Origin: an uncultured euryarchaeote | Lineage (GTDB): Archaea; Thermoplasmatota; Poseidoniia; Poseidoniales; Thalassarchaeaceae | DNA: 6,977 nt | Direction of reading: 5' to 3' | NCBI GenBank assembly: GCA_937876055.1 | Contig: CALEIW010000094.1 | Location: 1 to 6,977 of the forward strand | In this document: in pieces, positions 1-5,619 of the stretch | How the letters are laid out: each line of letters starts with the position of its first letter | Position numbering within the stretch: position 1 is the first letter of the stretch | Position numbers and translations under genes: made by a program | Notes under the pieces: model-generated | Seen by the model: the letters and a program-made list of their open reading frames with translations, nothing else | Told to the model about the DNA's origin: nothing | Databases searched by the model: none

Positions 1-45
1 ACTTTTGATCCTAGAGAATTAGATGATGAGTTCGATGCCGACTAA
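1..45 (+). CDS. C-terminal end of an upstream gene (partial)
   Basis: Frame 1 is open from the window edge to a TAA at 43-45 and encodes a 14-residue acidic tail (TFDPRELDDEFDAD). The acidic composition fits the other tails in this window. The next gene on the same strand begins shortly after, so the two could be co-transcribed. The fragment is too short to name a family, and chance openness over 14 codons cannot be excluded. Confidence 0.4.
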   Translation, partial: TFDPRELDDEFDAD

Positions 46-87
46 ACATTGAAGGTCACTCATCTTCCCTGTCAGATTATGCATATA

Positions 88-690
88 ATGACCAAAGTGA
101 CACTAGGTCTTGGCGCCGTACTATTTGTGATTAGCGGCATAGCTTTTGCAATAGGAGGCGCAGAATTAGATTCTGCCATGGACCGAGATAGGGCGGGGGA
201 GGTATATTGGACTGGAAATACTCCTGCAACATTTTCTGGAGAATTTAACTGGGATTCGAATTATTATGTGTTTATTGAAGAAGGTAGATCTGTTTCAGTG
301 GAAGTATTAGACGGTGATGAATATAATCGGTTTATACCATGTGAGGAGGACAATTCATGTGACTATTTCTATGAGCCGGGATACACATATGTTGGCGATA
401 TTTATGTGGAACAAGGCGGCACTTGGGAAGTGAAATTCTCTGGAGATGTCGTAGGGGATAGCGACATCATGATTCTTGAAGATAAAATTCCAGTCGGCGG
501 ATTTCTGGGGGCATTCGGAGGCTGTTGTGGCATTTGCGGTGCGCTATTAGTCCTAATTATCGGCGGTGTTCTGGCCCTCACCCTCAAGGATCAACCGAAG
601 GTCCAGACTAGTATTCAGTTTGATAATGACTTGGTGGTTGTTAATGAAAATCCTGAAGATTCAAAATACGACCAAGACGATTCTGCTTGA
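88..690 (+). CDS. Two-TM membrane protein with extracytoplasmic beta-rich domain, function unknown
   Basis: I do not recognise the family. Counting from the ATG at 88 the protein is 200 residues. A hydrophobic segment at about 5-24 (GLGAVLFVISGIAF) is a signal anchor. Residues 25-135 form a polar, Tyr- and acid-rich region with alternating patterns typical of beta strands (YYVFIEEGRSVSVEVL, GTWEVKFSGD). A Gly/Cys-rich TM segment follows at about 137-166 (GGCCGIC), then a 34-residue acidic cytoplasmic tail. Both hydrophobic segments together place the middle domain outside the cell. Cys85 and Cys91 could form a disulfide there. In-frame upstream starts exist at ATG 79 and TTG 49; the ATG at 88 was chosen because it directly precedes the hydrophobic segment. 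No Shine-Dalgarno is visible. It ends 4 bases before the convergent glycosyltransferase stop, leaving no room for a separate terminator. Confidence 0.8.
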   Translation: MTKVTLGLGAVLFVISGIAFAIGGAELDSAMDRDRAGEVYWTGNTPATFSGEFNWDSNYYVFIEEGRSVSVEVLDGDEYNRFIPCEEDNSCDYFYEPGYTYVGDIYVEQGGTWEVKFSGDVVGDSDIMILEDKIPVGGFLGAFGGCCGICGALLVLIIGGVLALTLKDQPKVQTSIQFDNDLVVVNENPEDSKYDQDDSA

Positions 691-694
691 GATT

Positions 695-1426
695 CTACTC
701 AGGTCCCCAGGGAGTGACCTGCCGGGTCAAACCTAGGCGATGGGTGAAGAGGAATCGAAGGTTGAGCAAACCATCTCCCCAGGTGTTGATTTCAGCCTCT
801 CCAACTCTTGGCCGGTAAGGAACACTGACTTCCGCGGTCTTCTTCTTGCCAAGGTAACGGCGAGCACGAATCTTGAATTCTTGAGAAAGAGGCATTCCAT
901 CGTGGCGAGGCCGGACTCTCTCGTCCTCGAAAATTGACTTGCGGAATACCCACATTCCACTCTGGGAATCATGGACTCCATACCAATACAAGACCTTTGC
1001 AGTAGTAGATAATACCCAATTTCCAAATCCGTGTAATCCGGGCATAGCACCTTCTTCGGCTCTTCGAAGTCTATCACAGGTAATCCATTGCAAATCCTCT
1101 TGCATTAGTTTACGAACCAAATCAGGAACTTCTTCTCCAGGGTAGGTACAATCTGCATCCATAGTCACAATCACATCACCTGGTGCCATTGCAAATCCGG
1201 TCTTGTATGCGCGACCGTATCCCTTGCGGGGCTCGAGATAGACGCTAGCACCTTCTTCTTCCGCCAACTCTCTAGTTTTGTCAGTGGAGTTGCCATCGAC
1301 AATCAGGAAGTCCAACTTCTCACACCAACCATCGTTAGGAATCGAGCGAATCGTATCGACGATGGCCGCTTCTTCGTTACGAGTTGGGATTACCACAGTA
1401 ACGTGTACAGGGAGTGGTTCAGCCAT
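695..1426 (-). CDS. Family 2 glycosyltransferase (dolichyl-phosphate mannose/glucose synthase-like)
   Basis: This 243-residue protein has a GT-A fold of the GT2 family. It is expected to transfer a sugar from a nucleotide donor at the cytoplasmic membrane face, probably to a polyprenyl phosphate or a glycan intermediate. The N-terminal strand VVIPTRNEEAAI (11-22) is the classical start of the fold. IVDGNSTDKT (42-51) binds nucleotide, PRKGYGRAYKTGF (66-78) matches the usual GKG-x-A region, and D90-A-D92 within VTMDADCTYP is the metal-binding DxD. DSQSGMWVFRK (153-163) and QEFKIRARR (182-190) carry the acceptor and catalytic-base region. There is no C-terminal TM pair, unlike longer DPM or GtrB proteins, so it is a soluble or peripheral form. 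The start ATG (1426-1424) lies just before the first strand; no Shine-Dalgarno is seen. It is divergent from a GT-B glycosyltransferase, which suggests a shared surface-glycan role. The exact sugar and acceptor cannot be read. Confidence 0.9.
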   Translation of the reverse strand: MAEPLPVHVTVVIPTRNEEAAIVDTIRSIPNDGWCEKLDFLIVDGNSTDKTRELAEEEGASVYLEPRKGYGRAYKTGFAMAPGDVIVTMDADCTYPGEEVPDLVRKLMQEDLQWITCDRLRRAEEGAMPGLHGFGNWVLSTTAKVLYWYGVHDSQSGMWVFRKSIFEDERVRPRHDGMPLSQEFKIRARRYLGKKKTAEVSVPYRPRVGEAEINTWGDGLLNLRFLFTHRLGLTRQVTPWGPE

Positions 1427-1457
1427 CTAAATCAAGCACGGGGACCGAACCGACCGC

Positions 1458-1468
1458 TATGAATCATA
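1458..1468. promoter_or_regulatory. AT-rich 11-bp palindrome in divergent promoter region
   Basis: TATGA and TCATA form perfect inverted 5-bp arms around one central base. The site sits 32-42 bases upstream of the minus-strand glycosyltransferase start, where its TATA box could lie. It could also be an operator shared with the divergent gene. A short palindrome in AT-rich DNA can arise by chance. Confidence 0.25.
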
Positions 1469-1506
1469 CTGGCGTTAGGGCTACTGAAAATCAACTAAAA
1501 AAGGCG

Positions 1507-1514
1507 TAATTATA
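1507..1514 (+). promoter_or_regulatory. TATA-like box for the GT-B glycosyltransferase
   Basis: TAATTATA preceded by a purine-rich stretch (AAAAAAGG) resembles an archaeal BRE plus TATA box. Transcription would begin about 25 bases downstream, near 1535-1540, giving a leader of about 35 nt before the ATG at 1573. This is a visual call only. Confidence 0.4.
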
Positions 1515-1572
1515 GGAAATCTCTGGCGACGGGAAGGCCATTCGTTTGAAATGAGCAGCCCTTGAGCGATAG

Positions 1573-2772
1573 ATGGTTGAGATGGGTCTGCACATCGCTA
1601 TGCTGTCGGCAGAATACCCACCTAGATGGGGTGGTATGGGTTCAACAGTCTACCATCTATCAGCTGCTTTGGTTGAGCTTGGACATCGAATAACGGTGAT
1701 TACACGAGACGGTGGTGGAAAAGCCCTTGAACAGCAAGGAGTGAATATTCGGGAAGTCAAATGGCTATATGCTCCAATGGCATTTACTAAATCGTACGGC
1801 AAGTATGCACTTTCAGATCTAAAGAAATTGCATTCACAAGATCCAGTTGATGTAGTTCATTTACACTGCCCAATGATTTCGTGGACAGAATCACAATTCA
1901 AAGAATGCAAAAAAAATGTTGCTCCTATCGTGTCGTCACTTCATGGTTCATGGCTGGGCGAAAGAGATGGTTTGCGTACCGCAGCCCAGCAGAAAGAAGC
2001 CGCTGTATGGGCAAATCCAAATGACCTAGCAATTTTGCTAACTGCTGGCCATTATGCTAAATTTGAGCGAGCTGCAGTTAACGGTTCAGATATCTGTGTG
2101 GCAAATTCTCATGCTACAAAAGAGGACTTCCTTGAGAGGTATTCTCCTCCCGCTGACTGGAACTGTCAGGTGATTCATTGGGGAGTAGATACAGAGATGT
2201 TTCATCCAAGTGAGGAACCGAAGGACACAGAAAACAAGCAAATCCTTGCAGTAGGTCGATTAGCGGCTCGCAAGGGATACGGTTCACTACTGCGAACCTT
2301 TGCCGAAGTAAAGCAGAGAAGTCCGAATACAGAATTGCTAATCGTGGGTCGAGGTAACCTGAAAAAGAGGCTAATTAAACAAGCAAAACATCTCGGAATT
2401 TCTTCTTCAGTACGAATTGACTCAGGGATGCCTTTTGACAAATTAGCCGAAGAATTTCGTAATGCAGATCTCGTCGTATACCCTTCTTATTACGAAGGCC
2501 AGGGTTTGATTCCTCTAGAGGCAATGGCCTCTGGAACACCTGTTGCAACAGTAGACCATGGGCCATTACCTGAAATGGTCGATGAGTCAGTTGGGGCATT
2601 ATTCACCATGGCGGATATCGACTCGATGTCGAGTGCTATTCTCAGTCTTTTATCTGATCGAGATGGCCTTGAAAAACGTAGTAAAGCAGGACGTGAAAGA
2701 GTTCTCGAAAATTTTACTTTTGGACAGAACGCCGAAGGTTTTTCTCAAATTTATTCACAATTAACGGTCTGA
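1573..2772 (+). CDS. GT-B fold glycosyltransferase, GT4 type
   Basis: The 399 residues match the usual length of the GT4 retaining glycosyltransferases, which move a sugar from a nucleotide donor to a lipid or glycan acceptor on the cytoplasmic side of the membrane. The N-terminal domain opens with MLSAEYPPRWGGMGSTVYHL (10-29), including the Gly-rich acceptor loop, and continues with DVVHLHCP (93-100) and SSLHGSW (121-127). ANSHATKEDF (177-186) and WGVDTEMFHP (203-212) mark the domain hinge. The C-terminal domain has AVGRLAARKGY (226-236) with Arg229 and Lys234 in the donor-phosphate positions, LIVGRG (256-261), and the EX7E motif Glu308 to Glu316 in YYEGQGLIPLEAMASGTP. A second ATG at 1582 (Met4) is an equally possible start; neither has a Shine-Dalgarno. 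It is divergent from the GT2 enzyme and followed after 44 bases by the AI-2E permease. The substrate cannot be told from sequence. Confidence 0.93.
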   Translation: MVEMGLHIAMLSAEYPPRWGGMGSTVYHLSAALVELGHRITVITRDGGGKALEQQGVNIREVKWLYAPMAFTKSYGKYALSDLKKLHSQDPVDVVHLHCPMISWTESQFKECKKNVAPIVSSLHGSWLGERDGLRTAAQQKEAAVWANPNDLAILLTAGHYAKFERAAVNGSDICVANSHATKEDFLERYSPPADWNCQVIHWGVDTEMFHPSEEPKDTENKQILAVGRLAARKGYGSLLRTFAEVKQRSPNTELLIVGRGNLKKRLIKQAKHLGISSSVRIDSGMPFDKLAEEFRNADLVVYPSYYEGQGLIPLEAMASGTPVATVDHGPLPEMVDESVGALFTMADIDSMSSAILSLLSDRDGLEKRSKAGRERVLENFTFGQNAEGFSQIYSQLTV

Positions 2773-2775
2773 TTC

Positions 2776-2814
2776 TGGGGTGAGGTTGATGGGGGGTTAA
2801 CCTCACGCACCCCA
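2776..2814 (+). promoter_or_regulatory. Interrupted hairpin between GT4 gene and AI-2E permease
   Basis: The outer arms TGGGG (2776-2780) and CCCCA (2810-2814) and the inner arms TGAGGTT (2781-2787) and AACCTCA (2799-2805) are complementary. They give 12 pairs with a 4-nt bulge (2806-2809) on the 3' side and an 11-nt G-rich loop. The palindrome GGTTAACC (2795-2802) lies inside. The structure occupies nearly the whole 44-bp gap and ends two bases before the permease ATG. No T-rich tract follows, so it is not a typical terminator. An RNA element controlling permease translation, or a DNA operator, are both open. Confidence 0.5.
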
Positions 2815-2816
2815 AT

Positions 2817-3875
2817 ATGAGCGCACCAAACATCAGGTCATTCCGCAGCGTGGAAGTCAGTACTTTGAGTCATATCGCGATACTCTTGTTAATCTCAATT
2901 CTTGCGATTATTCATCTAAAACCTATCATTCAGCCATTGGTAGTAGCGGTCCTATTGTTTTTCCTAATTCGCCCTCCTGCCCAATGGTTAGAGGACAGAT
3001 ACGGTCACCCATTGGCTGCATATGGGATACTTACTACTGGAGTAGTTTTGTTGTTCTTTTTCGTAGGAAATATTCTCTATCAAAGTCTTCAAGATTTTAG
3101 CACCGAAGCCGAGGTCTTACAGGATGAATTTACGGCAAAAATCTCATGGTTTTCAGATCTTTCAGTTTATGGATATTCAATCGATACAAGCGCGCTTACA
3201 GGTTTGATTACGGTAGAGAGAATCAATACAATCACCACCGATTTCGTCGGAACGCTAGCAGGCTTTACTGGAAGCGCAATTACAGTATTCATATTCTTGA
3301 TTTTCATCATCGTTGAGGCAGAAACACTTCCTCGAAGATTAGAGGCCGCATATCCAGATGAGATGGATAGATTTTCTTCGATTGTGGAAAACGCTGGAGC
3401 GGGGATAAATACCTATGTGATAACCAAAGCATCTGTGGCCTTTGGTCAAGCGATAATTGTGGCAATTATCCTCAGTTATATGGGAATTCCAGGTTGGTTT
3501 ATGTGGGCTTCAATTACCTTCCTTCTAGACTTCGTGCCATACGTAGGTGCGCCACTTTCTTTCATTCCTCCAACAATAATTTCGTTTATTCTCTTTGAGC
3601 CTATGACTGCGTTGCTGATCCTTGGAGCACTATTCGGTAACCAAGTTGCATGGGGTCAATTTGTCGAGCCTCAACTTGCGGGACAGCGCCTCGACATGTC
3701 GCCGATAGTTCTGCTGATTCTAGTAGCATTCTGGGGCTGGGCTTGGGGCATAATGGGATTGATTCTCGGGATTCCTCTCGCTGTGATTATGAAGCTAGCA
3801 CTAGAGAGCGACCCAAGAACTCGCCCAATTGCAATGTTACTCTCCTTGAACCCTAACTCAAATGATGAGTCTTGA
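2817..3875 (+). CDS. AI-2E family membrane transporter (PF01594-type permease)
   Basis: At 352 residues it has the normal length and architecture of the AI-2E (TqsA/YdiK/PerM) family. The N-terminal hydrophobic segments lie at about 17-36, 37-54 and 66-88. A long polar extracytoplasmic region follows at about 90-145. More TM segments lie at about 147-167 and 205-221, then comes the hallmark region GIPGWFMWASITFLLDFVPYVGAPLSFIP (223-251, described by its DFVPYVG core), a TM at 262-277 and the C-terminal pair at 296-325. The family signatures VEPQLAGQRLDMSP (283-296) and GWAWGIMGLILGIPLAV (307-323) are intact. Members export AI-2-like signals or act as Na+(Li+)/H+ antiporters, and the substrate here is unknown. 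The start is the ATG directly after a hairpin; no Shine-Dalgarno is seen. The stop lies 6 bases from the convergent thiamine pyrophosphokinase stop. Confidence 0.92.
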   Translation: MSAPNIRSFRSVEVSTLSHIAILLLISILAIIHLKPIIQPLVVAVLLFFLIRPPAQWLEDRYGHPLAAYGILTTGVVLLFFFVGNILYQSLQDFSTEAEVLQDEFTAKISWFSDLSVYGYSIDTSALTGLITVERINTITTDFVGTLAGFTGSAITVFIFLIFIIVEAETLPRRLEAAYPDEMDRFSSIVENAGAGINTYVITKASVAFGQAIIVAIILSYMGIPGWFMWASITFLLDFVPYVGAPLSFIPPTIISFILFEPMTALLILGALFGNQVAWGQFVEPQLAGQRLDMSPIVLLILVAFWGWAWGIMGLILGIPLAVIMKLALESDPRTRPIAMLLSLNPNSNDES

Positions 3876-3881
3876 TTTGAT

Positions 3882-4490
3882 TCAGGACTGGAAAATTATT
3901 GCTAGAATACCATCGGTACTGATGCTGATTTCCTCTCCTAAAGATTGGTTATGCAGACCCTTGGTTGAGAAATTCATTGGTTCTGAATCGAGATTCCAGC
4001 GGGCGCCAGAGATGCTTACTTGTTGACAGTCTTCTAAGGCGAATACTGAGAATTCGTCACTCTTTGGTATAACAAAATCAAGAGGACCATCATCCGGATG
4101 AAGTCGTTTGGTAATTCCACTAGAATGGTGTAATTTAATCGAGATTCCAGGAGGTGCCTCTGTTAGAGCCGCCCAAGTTCCAAGGACATGCTCGGAACTA
4201 CCTCCATCAATTCCGACAACGTCTACTTCGGTGAAGCCCCTCTCTGACATTAGGACAAACGATTTTGCCAAGTCGCTCGATGAATCATCTGAGAGTAGAG
4301 TCGAATGACCTTTCCAATCTGCAATATTGACCGAATCTAAGTCTCCTAGAACCTCAGATACCTCAAAACCTGCGGCAATCGCCTTGTCAGTACCGCCATC
4401 AACCCCAAACAAAGTCGCATCATCGAGTAAATTGCTGACCACCTCTGGGTTTGGCGAGTCTCCATTACACCAGAGAACCGCCCGCATCAT
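3882..4490 (-). CDS. Thiamine pyrophosphokinase-like protein
   Basis: The 202-residue protein matches thiamine pyrophosphokinase (COG1564), which transfers pyrophosphate from ATP to thiamine to give thiamine diphosphate in the cytoplasm. Visible family motifs are the opening strand with WCNGDSPNPE (7-16), GVDGGTDKAIAAG (29-41), the metal-binding GDLDS (49-53), and DDSSSDLAKS (68-77), equivalent to the usual D-x-TDF-x-K. GIDGGSSEHVLGT (93-105) stands where most members have GGRxDHxLAN. The C-terminal thiamine-binding beta domain has SGARWNLD (161-168) and GLHNQSLG (178-185), in place of the common GTSNE. The Arg-to-Ser and Asp-to-Glu changes at 98 and 100 make activity slightly less certain. 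MptE-type pterin pyrophosphokinases are related, but the C-terminal G-x-x-W-x-L motif favours thiamine. The gene starts at an ATGA overlap with the upstream gene. Met2 at 4487-4485 is also possible, because a GGTGA at 4496-4492 is better spaced for it. Confidence 0.82.
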   Translation of the reverse strand: MMRAVLWCNGDSPNPEVVSNLLDDATLFGVDGGTDKAIAAGFEVSEVLGDLDSVNIADWKGHSTLLSDDSSSDLAKSFVLMSERGFTEVDVVGIDGGSSEHVLGTWAALTEAPPGISIKLHHSSGITKRLHPDDGPLDFVIPKSDEFSVFALEDCQQVSISGARWNLDSEPMNFSTKGLHNQSLGEEISISTDGILAIIFQS

Positions 4491-5518
4491 CTCACCTTCG
4501 CGGTCACTTTACCTTCGACTAGAATATCTACATCTTCCAACGTTACATTGGATTTTCGACAAACTCCTCTGATGTGAAGCGGAACATTGACAGTTCCACC
4601 AAGAGCCATATTATTTCCGAAACCGAAGTATATCGCCCCTCTTGAAACCAAATCTTCCAGAGGATTGCCGATGATTTTAGCCCTAGGATTCATTCCAAAA
4701 CCAAATTCTGCAAAGTTACCTACCATCGCTGCTTTGGACGGTCTGAGGCCTGTGCGAATATCCTCCATTTGTTTCCAAATCGCTTCGGCTTTTTCATCAC
4801 CGCTAACGTCGGTGATGATTCCTTCTTCAACCAAAATCGAAATTGGTTTTTCCAATTTTTCTCCTTCCCAAGAACCATCGATTACGATTCTACCATTTGC
4901 ACTACCTTTCTTTGGTAGAACAAACACCTTTCCAGCAGGCAGATTTGTAATTGCCCCAGGTCGGTTACAAATTCCATTGTCTTCCAAAATCCATCGGCCT
5001 CCGGTAGTGAATTTTAGATCGGTACCGGCCTCACTGCTAACATGGACTTCTCGTCTTCTTCGAAGAATCGAGTTGAGACCAGATATTTCTTTTTGTAAAG
5101 CATTGTAATCAGCAGTCATACCACCATTTGCAAAAGTCTCTGCATCTATACCCGGGAGTGAAGCAATTCTGACATTCTCTCGAGATGCATTTGCCCTTGC
5201 TCTTGTGTGGGTAAGTGAGTGTTTAGTCGCCATCAGGACAACATCTTGACGCCGCATTAAGTCAGCAACTGGATTTGGAGGTTCGTTTCCCTCCCGATGA
5301 CTAGGTGGCATCATCATCATCAGAACTCTATCAGTTACTCTAGCGGTTGCCTCGTAGAGTGCTCTTCCAATTTCAGATGACTCAGGGTCTGTGAGGATTA
5401 ACACAGATTCCACTGGCCTTACTTGCATGCAAGTTCGAACAACCGAACGCGCGGCTGTGAGCATTGCTTCCTCGCGCTGCTCATCAGCGTCAGGTGGAGT
5501 CTCATCTGCTTCGCTCAT
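4487..5518 (-). CDS. M29-like aminopeptidase homologue (COG2309) with degenerate metal site
   Basis: The 343 residues align along their length with archaeal COG2309 proteins, annotated as aminopeptidase T-like metallopeptidases (peptidase family M29). An acidic N-terminal extension (1-18) precedes the family start. SLTHTRARANAS (101-112), RIASLPGI (117-124), NLPAGKVFVLP (192-202), AEFGFGMNPRAKI (270-282), and GAIYFGFGNN (294-303) with the later LHIRGV (314-319) are recognisable family blocks. M29 enzymes bind two metals through Glu, Glu, His, His and Asp. By eye-alignment only Glu271 and His315 are kept here; Lys197, Tyr297 and Arg317 replace the other three. It may thus be a non-peptidase or pseudoenzyme. 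The start ATG is well supported by an AGGAGG eight bases upstream. It is the first gene of an apparent two-gene operon, with an ATGA overlap to the pyrophosphokinase. Confidence 0.85.
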   Translation of the reverse strand: MSEADETPPDADEQREEAMLTAARSVVRTCMQVRPVESVLILTDPESSEIGRALYEATARVTDRVLMMMMPPSHREGNEPPNPVADLMRRQDVVLMATKHSLTHTRARANASRENVRIASLPGIDAETFANGGMTADYNALQKEISGLNSILRRRREVHVSSEAGTDLKFTTGGRWILEDNGICNRPGAITNLPAGKVFVLPKKGSANGRIVIDGSWEGEKLEKPISILVEEGIITDVSGDEKAEAIWKQMEDIRTGLRPSKAAMVGNFAEFGFGMNPRAKIIGNPLEDLVSRGAIYFGFGNNMALGGTVNVPLHIRGVCRKSNVTLEDVDILVEGKVTAKVR

Positions 5519-5525
5519 CTCGACA

Positions 5526-5532
5526 ACCTCCT
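5526..5532 (-). promoter_or_regulatory. Strong Shine-Dalgarno for the M29-like gene
   Basis: On the minus strand AGGAGGT ends at 5526, with eight bases between AGGAGG and the ATG at 5518. It fixes the start of the M29-like protein. It stands out because most other plus- and minus-strand genes here show no such site and look leaderless. Confidence 0.7.
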
Positions 5533-5534
5533 GA

Positions 5535-5562
5535 GAGCGGTCCCCCTTATTGAAAGCCGCTC
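5535..5562 (-). promoter_or_regulatory. Inverted repeat in the leader of the M29-like gene
   Basis: The 6-bp arms GAGCGG (5535-5540) and CCGCTC (5557-5562) are separated by 16 bases. If the minus-strand transcript starts upstream of 5562, this hairpin sits about three bases before the Shine-Dalgarno. It could instead be an operator between the divergent genes. Six-base arms are only modest evidence. Confidence 0.3.
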
Positions 5563-5567
5563 CGGAA

Positions 5568-5590
5568 TGTCAAATCATCTAACCAAGCGC
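5568..5590 (+). promoter_or_regulatory. Shared 23-nt promoter element, copy 1 (regulator gene)
   Basis: The pattern is TGTCAAATCAT, two variable bases, AACCAA, one variable base, then CGC. It begins 52 bases before the ATG of the winged-helix regulator and lies just upstream of a TTATT that can serve as TATA box (5594-5598). A 20/23 match occurs at 6804-6826 at the same distance from the lipoprotein start. The position suggests an activator or repressor site, or an extended BRE. Confidence 0.6.
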
Positions 5591-5591
5591 C

Positions 5592-5599
5592 TCTTATTC
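5592..5599 (+). promoter_or_regulatory. TATA-like box for the winged-helix regulator
   Basis: The AT-rich TCTTATTC lies about 21-28 bases before the ATG at 5620, the spacing expected when transcription starts at or next to the start codon. No Shine-Dalgarno is present, which agrees with a leaderless mRNA. Confidence 0.4.
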
Positions 5600-5619
5600 T
5601 CCCTAGCATACGAAACGGT

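Noticed and set aside
49..87. TTG start at 49 for the first membrane protein
   Set aside because: It would add 13 polar residues before the signal anchor. The ATG at 88, directly before the hydrophobic segment, is simpler. ATG 79 remains possible.
733..1077. 114-codon minus-strand open frame inside the family 2 glycosyltransferase
   Set aside because: It overlaps the conserved GT2 reading frame in another frame on the same strand and shows no motifs of its own.
1551..1565. Mini upstream frame ATG-AGC-AGC-CCT-TGA before the GT4 gene
   Set aside because: Four codons in the predicted leader could be a regulatory uORF, but there is no Shine-Dalgarno and such short frames are expected by chance.
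4587..5108. 173-codon plus-strand open frame opposite the M29-like gene
   Set aside because: It lies entirely antisense to a well-supported family protein with a strong Shine-Dalgarno, and its translation (Pro/Ser/Ile-rich) has no recognisable domain or signal. It is a shadow of the real gene.
5309..5320. CAT trinucleotide run as a microsatellite
   Set aside because: It encodes four Met residues in a hydrophobic strand of the M29-like protein. Four units in a coding frame is not a notable repeat.
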